DNA of 64,000 nucleotides from Toxotes chatareus (lineage: Eukaryota; Chordata; Actinopteri; Toxotidae): assembly GCA_016801885.1 (NCBI GenBank), contig CM028892.1, positions 8,874,114 to 8,938,113 on the forward strand, given 5' to 3'. The translations under genes and the position numbers were made by a program. Position 1 is the stretch's first letter. Each line of letters begins with the position of its first letter. The notes under the pieces were generated by a model, which worked only from the letters and a program-made list of their open reading frames with translations, made no database searches and was not told where the DNA came from. Positions 11,339 through 24,600 of the stretch are shown here, piece after piece.

Positions 11339-13949
11339 GCACAAGGAGAGACACGCATTAAACTTCTGTGATACCTTGGAGAAAACTTCTGTGTGTGTGT
11401 GTGTATGTGTGTTTGTGGCTATGAATAGCAGACAGACACACACAAAGAGGGGCAGAGCCAGACAGAGGCTGTTCTCTGTCCATGGTCCTGAAATATTTCG
11501 GTTTAAGTGTTCTGACCTGCTTCTGACGTTGTGAAGCCTCAAAGCCACATCCGATTATTTTTTAATGGCAAAAGCTCCACCCGCTGCCCTCAGGTCTTTT
11601 TGGATCCACACGACATTGACCAAAATACTTTAGAGTGAAAAGCACTTTCATTTATCTTTTAGTTGTTAAAAGTCTTTACATAAAAATAACACCAATAAAA
11701 TAAATACTGTCTACAAATGCATGAGAACTAAAAATTTTACATTTAATTTTCTAGTGATATCCTTATTTTTATTATAAGCCTATTTTAATGGAGCCATACG
11801 TATGAATAAAGCAAAAATCAAAAGGACAAAAAGGGAATGAAAAGGTTTCATCCCTTTAGGGGCATAAATGTGATGAGTAAAAAGGAAATGTCAAGGTGTC
11901 GTCAGAGAAACTGAATCCCTGCAAGAACTGTGAACATCCAAACAGAATAATGGCCGGACATATTTCACTGCACACCAGTGAGTGCTGCAGCCCACACTGT
12001 CCCTGTGACTTATCACTAACACTGCAGTCAAAACACCTGCCCTCAAACATCCACACGTCCAAACCCTCCTGTCTGTCATTCATAACAAGGACAGACGCAG
12101 ACTGGAAAAGGTTCTGGGATTTTCTTTGATATCGGAAAGGAAACTTTTCATTTCAGTGTTCTTTTGTGTCCAGCTGGTTCCCAGCCCAGCGCTTTTACTC
12201 TGGAAAGATGGCTGACCTACATGCTGCACTGGAAAGACCGATTCATGCTGGCCTGTGAAATTTAGGCAAAACTTAAACTAGAACATAACTTTCCAAAAAT
12301 ACTGATCTTTTCTTTTTCTTTGTCTGATTATACATGGATTTAAAGTATGATACAGTTTAATAAGTGTAACCTCAACATTTAAACCTGGTTATTAAACAGA
12401 CAAACTCAGTGCAGTGCTACACCTGATACTGAGTGTACTGTATTCAGTCCTGTAATATAAGCTTACAGCGGGAAACCTGCTTCAGAGGTATAAGCACGCG
12501 TACAGTACACAGCCAGACATGTGAGGCGGGCAGCCCTCCAGGTTATCAGCCTGTCAATCTAACTCACCTCTTGCATTTTTAAAACCATTCCTGCAGACAG
12601 CTTATCATGAGCTGAATACAGACAGCATCAGTGAGTGGGGCAAGTTTCATCGTCTGCATTAGATTCCTGAACACACACTGTGAGTTTCATTGCTCTTAAA
12701 TAAAATTACTACGACAGGGATGGAAAGTGTTTCACAGTTTTGTCATATTCCACAGTTAAGTTGCTCTGTTCATACAAAAGACAATGTAATCATGTAGAAG
12801 GCACAAAATAAAGTCAGTTGAAAGCTTTAAATTTTAAAATTTCACATATTTTACATATTTTTGCAGTTAGATTGTTGCCTGTTTATTTCCCAGCATGAAG
12901 ATATAAACCGTTTCATATCTTCAGGCACTGAGAATGAACGTTTTTTTTTTTTTTTAATTAAAATATTTGCATATTTATAGATTATGGGGGAAAACAAGTA
13001 GATGTAACTGATTTTTGTTTTATTATCATCATTATTATGGATTATGTAAATATATAAAAATAAAAGTCTACATTATTCCCACCGGGCACCTGTTACCGGT
13101 TCCGTCCGACCACCGGCCGGTGACGCCCATCCCACACACACACACACACACACCATCACCGGTCCGTTATGAGGATGACAAGTTGTTTTTGGGAGCGCGT
13201 GTGTGACTGCTCGCTCGACGCGTGGCTCCAGAGAGCGCTCGCGCTTTCGAACGTCAAGTCACCCAGAGCCACAACCAAAGGGACATCCGGTCATTACTTT
13301 CAAAATAATAATGACATGTCAGTAACACTGTCTCCAGAATACATAGGCTATTCTAAGTAAAAAAGGTTCCACTTATGTAATGTAATAATCCTTGTATGAC
13401 TTATTCGGCCCAAAATGTCATTTTAGGTTTTATAGAGTGTGAAAAGAAAAAAAAAAATTGAAACAGTTGAAAAAGTTCGGTCTGGTCTACAGCCTGTGAC
13501 AAGAAGCTAAAGGTCAGTGTTGAATAAGAGCAGGTACATCATAAAAGAGGACTAAAATAACACACTCAAAGGTCGTTGTAACAAAATATATATATATATA
13601 TCGGCAATATGAAAAAAACCTATTCAAACAGCAGTTATTTTTGATAAATTGCAAATATAAACCTTTATGGATGAAACAGGTCATATAAATGAAAAAGAGA
13701 TAGTCTTTAACAAGCGTGTATAACATGTCTTATTAGCTGCATTTTCACTAAAATCTTTTTTTCTAAAATGATTAAAATTGTCCCCTTGATGGCAGCAACA
13801 AGTAGCAAAATAACAGAGGAATAAAAATGAATAGTAGGCTATGACAAAAAATATATATAATATAGTATATATAATAATATTATTAATAACCTAACCCAGA
13901 TCTTTATTAATATGTCGAAAGTTTTTTTTTTTTTTTTTTCCGTAAACAG

Positions 13950-14582
13950 ACTCGTTAATGTCTGTAATCCGTTTGAAAAACAGACAAATCCCATTAGGCT
14001 TTCACTTTGAAAGACAAACCGCCTCTTTCCGGTGAGGCTCGAGGTGACTCTCGCTGGTTTCACGCAGCTGGAGCGGCTCGCGGCGGCACGCGCGCCTCGC
14101 ACCTCTGTCAGCGGAATACAAACGGAGATTTTCAGAGGAGCGGGAGGAACTGCTTTCTGAGGCATCAGTCTCCTCTTCAGAGGTTTCCGTTTGTTTCGCC
14201 TGACGATCATGGGATCACACACTGACAAACCAGGTCCGGTAAATTCGGTTGGAGGAGCCGTTCAGTGACAGCTGCTGTGAGGCTCCCTGACTGACAGACA
14301 GCCCGGTGAAACGTGACGGACAGGTAAACCGCTGTACGTCTCAGATCAATGGCCTGGGGAATAACGATAACAGAAAATATGCAGTAACGTGAAGTGGCGT
14401 GTTTATTTTGGACTTTATCGCTTTCTGGCTGAAGTATGGGGCTGTTGTAGCCGGTAAAGCGGAGACTGGAGGTTTGCGTCTGGTTTTGTCTGCGCTCCGT
14501 CCCCTCCGGTGGACACAACTGAAGAGACTGGAGACACGGACGGAGACGGGGCTGTTTTTGTGTCGGCTGTTTCGGCGGAGAC
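13950..14582 (+). promoter_or_regulatory. fgf14: fgf14 1A promoter and 5' UTR region (inferred)
   Basis: The GC and CpG content rises sharply here compared with the AT-rich 12-14 kb flank and continues into exon 1. This region should include the 1A transcription start and 5' leader, but no TATA box or initiator can be fixed by eye. A short out-of-frame upstream ORF of 12 codons runs from 14349 to 14387. It would only matter if the leader extends that far. Confidence 0.5.
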
Positions 14583-14775
14583 ATGGCAGCGGCCATTGCC
14601 AGCGGTTTGATCCGGCAGAAGCGACAGGCGAGAGAGCAACACGCCCACCGACCGACTGCTCACCGGCGGCGGAAGAGCCCCGGTAAGAAGCAGGGGCTGT
14701 GCAACGGGAACCTGGTCGACATCTTCTCCAAAGTCCGGATATTTGGCTTGAAGAAGAGGAGGCTACGGAGACAAG
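14583..14775 (+). CDS. fgf14: fgf14 coding exon 1 (1A)
   Basis: It encodes residues 1-64 plus the first base of codon 65. The start ATG has G at -3 and G at +4, a strong initiation context, and begins the invariant A-type FHF sequence MAAAIAS. The donor is CAAG|GTGTGG. The open frame continues briefly into the intron but loses homology exactly at this donor. QKRQAREQH and GLCNGNLVDIFSKVRIFGLK identify FGF14 among the four FHF paralogues. Confidence 0.96.
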
Positions 14776-17700
14776 GTGTGGGGGGAAATCGGGGGGCGAA
14801 CAAACGCGCACATGCATGCGCACACACATTCACACAGACGCATAATATATATTATATATATTATAGAGAGAGAGAGAGATTGATATGCATGTGCGCGCTC
14901 ACTTCCACACACACACACACACACGCACACACACACAGAAAACGCACGCATGCATACACTTTTACGCGCGGCCACATTCTGTGCTCCACAACCACCTTCA
15001 CATGTGCACGCCCTGGCTGGTGCACGCATGTACACTCACGCGCGCTCGTACACTTGCACACACCCCAATCATGCATAAACACAGACTGACAGACTCTGTC
15101 CCCTGTCTCCCCCCCCCTCTCTCACTCTCTCTCTCTCTGTGGTCACACACACACACACACACACACACTGTCATGTCTTGTAGTGCCCTATGGTTCAGTA
15201 GTTTCCAGGTACATCCATTATTGAAGCCACAGATTAGTCTGTCTAGTCTCTCTCTCACTCTGTCTGTCTCTCTGTGCGTCTCTACCTCGCTCTCTCATTT
15301 TCAGCTCATAATTCAAAGAGCCCGATCACCAGGATCAGACTTTGCCTCAACACCAGAAACATGTCAGCCAAACTGACACCTCTCTCTTATTTTGAAATTG
15401 CACTTTCATGTAATTCAGATTTTTCTCTTGCAGAAAACAGAAACAATTTCTTTTACATTTCATGTGGAGGTCAAAAAAAGTCTAAGTCAAAAATTTCAGA
15501 TTTCAAATCCCAGTGAAAACCATGGTAACGTCAGTGTTAAATCAGGAGCTGGGTCCTTCTGTCAGGAGTGATCAGACATGGAAGTGAATGCAAATGAATG
15601 AGAATGTTGTGATTGTGTGCTGTGGTTAGCGTTCAATAGCAGAGGCGATAAGTGCTGTTGTAATCAATTGATTGTGTGAGAAACCAGCAGGTGAGTGTGT
15701 GTGCGGAGGGAGGAGAGAGGGAGGCAGGAAATGAGGAAATGAGAGGAGGGGAGGAGGGACAGAGAGGACGAGATAGAGGGGAGGCGAACGTGAGGGCTGT
15801 TGATGGGAATTGGTTTTCACCAGTTTGGTCTGGTGAGTGAACTGGTGAGATCCGAGAGCAGGGATTGATGATGATGATCTCCTCCTCTTCTTCCTTTCTT
15901 TCCTTCCTACCTCCTTTCTACATTTTACTTATCCTTCAAAAACAACCCCCTCCCCTCTCCATTTCTCCTCCCTTCTCACCCCTTTTTCTCACCTTTCTCT
16001 CATTCCTTGTTTCTCCTCCTCGTCCTCCACCTCCTGTTGGCCCCTTCATCCCACCACCCTTCTTAAATCATCCAATCCAGTTTTCCCCCCCATTGTCTTT
16101 CTCATCTTTCTTCATTTTCTTTCTTTCTTTTTTGACTCCACTTCTCACGTTTCACCTTCAGTTCCTCTTCATTTTTTCATCCATTTTCCCGTCCTGTTCT
16201 CCTCCTCACCTCTTTATTCGAAGGCCCTTCCTCCTCTCACCCTAATCTTCCCACCCTATCTTAGATCTTTTCATCCCCTCTGCTCCTCTCTCCTCCTTCT
16301 TGTCGTCTCCACCTCTCGCTGCCTTTCTGCCTTCCTTATCTCCTTTCTTCTCCCCTTCCTCCTCATTTCCTCATTGCACCACCTTTCCTCTTCTCCATCC
16401 TAATCCTGCTCTCCGACCTTAGATCTTTTCATCTTCCCATCCCTCCTTCTTCTCCCTTTTTGGAAAGAACAGACGGCAGCAGCCTCCTCTCCTCCATTTT
16501 TTCTCCTCCTCACATCTTAGCTTCAGTTTCTCTTAATTTTTTTTGGTTCCTCTTTTCTCTTCTTTTTTTTGTCACCTTTCTCCTTTCTTCTCCTGATCCT
16601 CGGCTCATCACCCTCCTCCTCTCCACCCAGTTCTGCCCACACACCTTAGATCTTTTCATCCCTCCTTCAGGCTTCATTTTACTTCTCCTCTCTCTTTTCT
16701 CTCCTACCACCTCCTTTCCCTCCCTCCGTCTCTCCCTCCTTTGTGTTCCCAGCTGTGAGAGCTGCTGGTGAAAGCTTGGCAACGTCCACAATCTCTGTGC
16801 TGAGTGTGTGTGTGTGTGTTTGTGTGCGCGAGAGAGATTTGCCAACATCCCCTACTGTCTTCCAGAGGTTTTGTGAAGGAGAGACAGGCAGACCCAACTC
16901 AAACTGATCTGCAGCCTCAGTCAAAGATGTGGTTCAATACAGCTTAAATATGCATACATTTATCAGCTGGAGAGACATGGAGCCACAGCTGACCTTTCAT
17001 TAAAAATGAGACATCAGTCCACTTCTGATGTGATGGACGCTGCGTCTTGTCCACAGTCTGGCCTCAGTATTTTGTTATTATTGGTAATTAGACGTCTGAG
17101 CGGAGAATTCGTGGCACTAATGTGGGAGGATTTTACTCAACAGTGTTTAAATCCTGCAGTGAAATCCGCCTCACTAAATATCTTTTAAGCCAAAATCAAA
17201 AACTGCTTCAGTCTGACTCTGAGCAGAGGATTTGAATGTGACATGATGGATGGCATTTCCCCGCCAAATTAAAAAATAATCACTGCCATAAACTATTGGT
17301 ATTTGGTACCTTTAATCAGAAAATGTAAAAAAATAAATCTTGTGGCCTTAAAAAAAATCCCATCAGCTGAGTCACAACACCATCCAGGAGCTGTTCATAT
17401 ATTACATGCTGCCACTGAAATGCACCTGCTGTAATACATTCATATCAAACAGGGTTTTACGCCAACAGAAAGACAGATGTATAAATGCAAAGCGAGGCTG
17501 TGAGGTACAATCTCTGCTCTGCCTCCACATCTAATTCAGTAACATTTAATTAATTCAGCTGCTACTCGTCCTAGCTTCAAGAACAAGTTTGTTTTTTGTT
17601 TTTTTTATTTCCAAAACCCTAAATCACAACTAGTGTATGTGTGAGCTGCAGGAAGGTGGTGGGGAGAGTTCAGAGACTGTGGATGTGCCAGAAATGAGGA

Positions 17701-18610
17701 GACGAGGAGTCCAGTGATGCAGGAGGACCACTAGAAAGTCAAGTCGCTGCTCTTTCATATTGATAGGAGGATAGAATTGATAGAACTATTTTACCGAGCT
17801 GGCCTCTGATGTCCAGCAGATCCCTCTCAGCATGAACCTGACCCAGACACACAGCGAGAAAACAGACAGATGAGGAATCACCGCTTGTAAAATAGGTTTC
17901 CCCCCAATTCAGAAAACGAGTGCCGACATTTGAAACATTAAAACTACTGACAGTGATTCATGTTATTCACCGTGGGACAGATCAGTTACCTCTGTTTGTC
18001 CATATGTTAGAACAGGCGATCTGTACAGGTACAGGCTGTTCTCATGCCTTTTCAATCAGTGCATAATAACAAGCAGGTTTGGAAAAGCGACAGATCAGTG
18101 CATGAAGCCAAAGGCGCAGACTTGCTTAAATTTGAATGTAATGTCTCATTAGGACAAATTCAGGTTAAGGACTTTCATTATTAATTAGTGTAGAATAACA
18201 AACTGCATCACTGCTGCTTTATTCCAGATGAAGGACATTCAGTGCAGCTGAAGCAGACCTGAACAGTCTGACAGTATCTGTGTTTTAACAAGAAATCTGC
18301 CCTTTTCAGCAGCGTAAGTGTTCCTCTAATCAGGAATCACTCTGATGTAAATGAGGGGGAAATGGGTGCATTTAGTTTCTGCTTGTGAAGCCTTCACTGT
18401 TTGGTGAGATGGTGTGTGTGAACACAAAAGAGGGGAAGGTCTCCGATGCATCGCGCGTACGAGATGCCGGTGATGATATTTTATACCGTGTTAAGCGCTG
18501 TATTTAGACTCAGACTGGGGCGAATTAACAGACAATATGACATGTCACATCAGTGCGGCCGCCTGACAGGCTGACTGATTGAATCAGATCATATTATGGT
18601 GAAAATATAG

Positions 18611-18653
<43 letters not shown>

Positions 18654-21600
18654 GGATGGGGGAATACCCTTCCACTGGAACAGTCTGGAATCATGAGACT
18701 GTTGCCAGGGCAACACGAGAATGGGAATTTCCCTAGTAACAGACAGACGGGATGTGGGGGATACTGGGAAGAGTGGGAATATCACCTTGGCGACTGTGGG
18801 AATGTCGCTGTGGCAACGGTCGGCCGCGCCAGGTCGGCCTCTGAGTGACTGGATAAATGGATGTTAGATGGGTGGATAGACACATAAATAGAAGATGAGT
18901 TGATGCAGCAGGACAATCCCCTGTGGAGAGGTATTGATTTTTCATCCATTACAGCAGGGAGTTATGCAAACACCACCAATAACAGCATTTGAGACTGTAG
19001 TGATGCTCATAACAAGGCTGCACGACGTGTTTAAAGATCCATATCATGACAAATGATTTCAAATAAGATAAATGTAATTGTACTAGTTTTTTTTTTAATA
19101 AATCAATGCATTATATTTCCTTTCATACACTGGCTCACTTCTTCTTATCTGAATTACTGACATGACTAATGAGTAGTTCAAGATTCTGGATCAGACAGTG
19201 ACCTGATTGGCTGATTAAACTTCTTCTTAGATGAGATTCATTATAAAGGATTCAGATAAAATATTTATTTAAATGTGAGTAACTCTATATTGATGTGAGA
19301 TCTTCTTTTGATAATTATATATATACAGTATGTGGTTTATTGTCTGGGCCTCATGTGTAAAACTGATAATACAGAATATAAATAATAAATGTTGCCTCTT
19401 AGTGTTTAAAGAACAAACTGTAAAACTACACATTTGATTAAAATTAGTCCGTAAACATGATGAATAGTGTGAATCTCATAAACTTCTTACAAACTGTGCA
19501 ACGGCCAGAAAAGAAAAATGATTAGTCTGATTAAGAGAATATATATAAAAATATATATCAAAATTTCCAAACTGGAAAAGTGATATTGTGGAGCGCAGGG
19601 CTTTACAGTGTTTAAAAGTTTTTGATGTTAGTACTGATGTGACACCAGTGTTTCAGTAACAACACCAAAACTTTCCATAAGTTACTTTGAGAAATTCAAA
19701 TATTTCTCTACAGAGTCCTCTTCTTAAAATAAAATTACATGGGCCTTGAAATTTTCCATCGGCTGAGTCACAGCATGGAGAGAAGTAGAGGCGTTCATTT
19801 ATTACGTGCTGCAGCTGAAATGCACCAGCTGTAATGAATCCACGTCAAACAGGGTTTTAAGCCAACAGGACAGATGTATAAATGCAAAGCCAGGCTGTGA
19901 GGTACAATCTCTGCTCTGCCTCCGCGTCTAATTCAACGCTAACGTTTATGTTCAATCAACGAACAGAAGTCACAGATGAAACTCAGGAGATACGACACAC
20001 TCTGGAGAAAGATAAGAGACAATAAATAACAATTCCAGCAGCTTCCTCAGACTGTGCGCCACACAAACGGGGACAGGGAGACTGAAATGTGACTGGTTTC
20101 GGTGGGTCTGCAGCGGGCAGCCTGCTCTGATTTCTGCTCTGTTCGGACAGACAGATGCTGAGCAGGTGAACTGTTACTCTGAATCATAAAGCTGCATGAA
20201 ATGCCACAGCCCTGAGCTGGAATGATATTTACTTCATGCATTCTGCTGTATTGTACTGACAGGAAACAAAAATGCAGTGTGTGTGTGTGTGTGTATATAA
20301 ATCAACCGGGAGATTTACTCACATCTACATTTACCAGGATGATCTGCAGCTACACGTGACGCGCAGGCTGTTAGATGACAGCACAGCTAATATCTGTGTT
20401 TCAGATCTAACTCTGGTTCATTATTGACAGCACCACACAGCAGTAGTGTGCAGGGAATTTAGTCAGTTCGAGTGCTGGTTACAAGCTTCACGGCTGCTCT
20501 TCCCTCCTTCTCCCCTGCTGCACAAGATGGATCCTTCACAAAGATGGAAAACACCCCTGCCTCTCTGTCTCTCTCACACACACACTCGCTTTATAAACTG
20601 GGTCAGTCTTGCCTTTTTTCTGTCTCTGTGCATTAGGGTATACCTTTACACATTCACCCTCTGTCTCTTACACACACACACACACACACACATGTTCAAA
20701 GGGGATTCCCACCCTGCTTATAGCTGCACCGATGACGGAAAAGTCACTGATGTGTGCTACAGATGGAGACTGGGTGTGGTCACATCTAAGTGTGTGTGAT
20801 GGAGCCATATTAAATAATAAGTGTCACCAACCAACGTCAGTGTGAGTGTGTGCGTGTTTGTGTGGAAAAAAAGCGGAAGCAGAAGGGGAGATGAGAGTAA
20901 TGATGGAAAAAGCCTGTCTGTACCTGCCGCAGACACTGTACGCCCAGGTCGACTCAGACTTCTGTCCAAAGTCTTCATATGACTCAGACGGTCTTTGTCC
21001 CTCAGCTCATTGCCATCTCCTCTGCCACTGGTCCTTTCTCTCACTCTCAGCAGCTGTTTTATTCATTTTGTTTTATTTCAGTCATTTCTTGTTTGATTGC
21101 GAGATGCAAGAGCTAAACAGCGAGAGGCAAAAGTGACTGCTGCAGAGATATGAAACGGCCGAGAGCACCTGCGTGACTAAAAAATTAAAAAATCTGAACC
21201 GGCACAGCGATGATTTTCTTCTGTTTGAGATATTAGACCTGTAATTACATTATTGTGGATTTATCAAATCCAGTGATTGGTGGGCAATTCAGATGGAGAC
21301 AGACAGACAGACAGAGATCCACACAACTGTCCTAGTGTTGATAAAGGGAATCACACCTACAACCCAACATACTGGTCAATAGATACATAGTAAACAGAAT
21401 TTGGCAGCTTCAAAGCCACTTGAAGGCTGCTCTTTACTATCAAAGGTTCAGAAATAATTTATCAGCATTATTCAAGTGGAACAATGACCACGAAGGAAGG
21501 ATTAGTCCAAGAATCCTGTAATGGATTGGATGTGCTTGACTAGTCCAGAGGAAATCCCTCAGGATGCTGCATGTTACATGAGGCCACATTGTGCTTCTTT

Positions 21601-24600
21601 AATGCCAAACTGTGTTGGATCTGGAATGTGCCTTCTAGGATGTGAGCAGAAATTGAATTCAGAGGATGAATCTGTACATAAATCGCTCACGAATCATTCT
21701 GCGGAAGCTGACAATGCTTATTATTTAAAGCTCTGACTGGCTGTATGATGTGTAGCATGTCCTGATTTGAAAATTATTTCTTTTCATCTGCTCTTCTCGT
21801 GCTCTCTCTCTCTCTGTGTCTGTCTGTGTCATGTAGAACCACAGCTGAAGGGCATAGTGACCAGGTTGTTCTGCAGACAGGGCTTCTATCTCCAGATGGG
21901 CCAGGATGGAAGTCTGGACGGGACCAAAGACGACAGCACCAACTCCTGTGAGTACGCACTCCGCACACCATGCATGCACAGGTACGCTGGTTAAAGTTCT
22001 GCTGCAGCCTCGTCTCAGAGATCATCTCTTTATCTACTGCTAATTTATAACTGCAAATACGTTCTGATAAAAGGATTTGGTTTTTTTAAGGCCTTGTTTG
22101 TTGGACCTCTACACCCAGAGCAGCCTCCAGCGAGGAGCTGCAGATGGACGGCTTATTGATAAATGCAGCTTTTGCAATATTCTAATTGGCTCGTCTTTGA
22201 GAAAATGAAATGCTAATCAGTGATAACTGGTCCACAGTGTCCTCTCCACATTGGCTGGGCTTGTTGCTCTCTGCCACCGGCCTGTTGCAGCAGTGTCCCA
22301 CTTGTTTACTACGATTTATTTATTCATGTCTTCGCATCAGTTTTTGGCAGACGTCTTCACGTCACCATGTTTTTATTCAAATTCCTGCCACGGCTCGTCA
22401 CGTAGATCAAACAGAATTTACTGCAGCTCACACTTGTTGCCAAGCGTCAGTTTGTCTCAGTCACTGAGGAGACATCAGTGACATTTCCTGCAGCCTTTAA
22501 AAGAAGGGTTGTTACCATCTCCAATCAGCTGGGTGCATATCTTCAGTGAATGAAGCCTGTGCACGAGTGTGACAGTGGTTTAGAAAGTGTGATATTTATC
22601 AGGGGAGATTACTGGCAGGTGTGCTCATGCACATTTGATAAATTTCTCCTGCTCAGCCCTGAACACTGTAAACCCGGTTGTTTAGAGAGATTTAGCAATA
22701 ATATCTATGTAAGAGTGATTAATGAGGGCTGTGATAACCCAGGTGTAATCAGCCTCTGATTAGAGAGAGAATCAGCAGGGCTCTCGGTCCTAAATAGCAC
22801 ATCCACCATCACAGCCTTCATTACAGGTCATTGTTGTGTTTGATTTCATAATATCTCAATTATACAATAATATCTATGTATGTTTCCTTCTGCAAAATGG
22901 AGCATTGGAGCATATAGACAGCCGGTGTCAGACCGCTGTTCTGAAATGGTCATACTGCACTTGGCCTGGGCGACAGAGTCAATAAAGCCTGTTGAAAACA
23001 GAATAAGCAGACTGGGGGGGACGCGTCTCGCATTATGTTTTGATTTTAACTAAACAAAATCGACCGCTTCCTCCCACGCTTCTCTAACCAATGACCTCTT
23101 GAAGTGGCTACGTGAAATAAAGCTTAGTCTTCGATTCAGCCTGTCACAACAGCTCCAGCATCTCTGATATCATTCATCCATCATTTCGCCTGATCTGTTT
23201 TACCGCAGAGGGCAACAACGTGCAGATGGTGAGGAGTCAAGCGAGTTTAAGAAAACCACATCTTCAACACACAGATGTACATTGGCTGCCTAAGCTAAAA
23301 TGCTTATTATTTGACAAAAGTATGAGGCTGAAGGAATTTTCCAACAGAAATTGTAGACAGTGAGATCTGTGGATTATCTGGGACATTGTTTTAAGAATGA
23401 CACACTGCTGTGGAGGCAGAAATCTCAGAGGTGGATATTTCTAAGCCAGGCATCAAACTCACAGCATGAAACAACAACATCTATGTGCTGGAGCCACAGG
23501 CTGCAGCTAGCAGTCGGAAAAGCAGCAGAGTCACAAATTACAGTATCGATAATTGATGATGAAAACATCCCCAAAATTAGAAAAACGCTGCATCTCGAGA
23601 TCCACACAATACAGCAGAAAAAAGCGGAGCTAAGAAATACTGGACGGACAATACAAAAGCTATTTTTATCAAGGAGAGGTTCAAATAAGAAAAATCTTAA
23701 CATCTCAGAAGTCTACAAATGAGGACAGTGAAAAAAAGAAAACAGGAGAAACTGGGTTACCTCAAAAAGACAGAAAAATAAAACATGGCTCGACACCTGC
23801 ATGTAAACATTAACCACATTTAAAAACACTGAAAATGCTCGCATTGAACCAGAACATCCGAATTTCTGTAAACTCACTGGATGTACGGAGAGAGGCAGGG
23901 TTCACCTTGAGTTTAGTCTGACATTGTTTCTGTCATAACAGCCTGACTGCCTGCGCCGTCAGCAGGCTAATCAATAACTCTGTAATGATAAGAGGCACGC
24001 GGGTTAAAGAGGTGTCGCTTCAACTGACCTCAGCGTGAGACCGAAGGATTTCAGCCCCCCTGAAAGGTCACAACAAATGACGGCTGTTAATCGGCATAAT
24101 CATTTTCACATTTTCACATCAGAGAGCAGCTTCATACAAGACTATATCACAACAGAGTATCACTCAATTTTTATGTCAATTTAATGTCAATTCCAGCTCT
24201 TTCATGTACAGATTATTATCACAGATGTTTGCAAATGATCTCTGCGAAACCTCCAAAGGCTTGTTCACATACCTTCAATTCCAAATGTCATGCTTCACAA
24301 AAAGTCTCTGTCGCTGAAAAGCTGACAGCCGTGTTTTGCAGAGTCATTTCACGATGCTGCTATGAAGTTATAACCTTTATTTTTCTGTATGAAAATACAA
24401 AACAGTTTTAAAGAGATAAGAATATCAGAACAGCAAAGAACACTGGGAGAGCTGTTTTACTGCCTCCTGCTTGTAAACAACCTTAGCATTCATTACACGA
24501 TTCCCCTTGTTCAATCTCTCAATCAATTGTTAATGTGCTCTATGGATGTGGAAGCTTGACGTTCACAATTACAGCCACAAAATACTCGTTAACATCTTAT

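Larger units (their letters stand above)
1..13900. other. Upstream non-coding region of fgf14
   Basis: No coding exon could be recognised here. The open frames are short and many encode simple-sequence peptides such as HTHTHT or CVCVCV from CA/GT repeats. The alternative first exon 1B of FGF14, known in mammals to lie upstream of 1A, was looked for among the translated frames by its characteristic N-terminal words and was not seen, so it may lie further left or be diverged. Contents I can support are microsatellites, two degenerate interspersed repeats, one long palindrome, and candidate CTCF and RFX motifs, listed separately. Confidence 0.6.
14776..21836 (+). other. fgf14: fgf14 intron 1
   Basis: About 7.06 kb in phase 1. 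It begins with CA, AT and GA simple repeats (14810-15300). It then holds a purine-rich stretch (about 15705-15787), a ~0.9 kb polypyrimidine block, two copies of a duplicated ~200 bp sequence (17341 and 19739), a (GT)n run at 18612-18652 followed by an X-box motif cluster, and more CA repeats near 20670. The acceptor is ...tgtgtcatgtag. No further exon was recognised. Confidence 0.85.

Noticed and set aside
1..14582. Possible FGF14 alternative first exon 1B
   Set aside because: No frame with the characteristic 1B N-terminal words was found, so it is not annotated. It may lie left of the window.
14341..14829. Overlapping - strand open frames of up to 162 codons across fgf14 exon 1
   Set aside because: They are shadow frames of the GC-rich exon 1 region. 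The + strand frame there has clear FGF14 homology.
14885..15376. A 163-codon His/Thr-rich open frame
   Set aside because: It is generated by CA and CT microsatellites at the start of fgf14 intron 1.
15865..16245. A 126-codon Pro/Ser/Phe-rich open frame on the + strand
   Set aside because: It is a by-product of the polypyrimidine tract, with no homology and no splice or codon signature.
23360..23722. A 120-codon open frame in fgf14 intron 2
   Set aside because: No homology recognised, no strong start context and no neighbouring exon signals.
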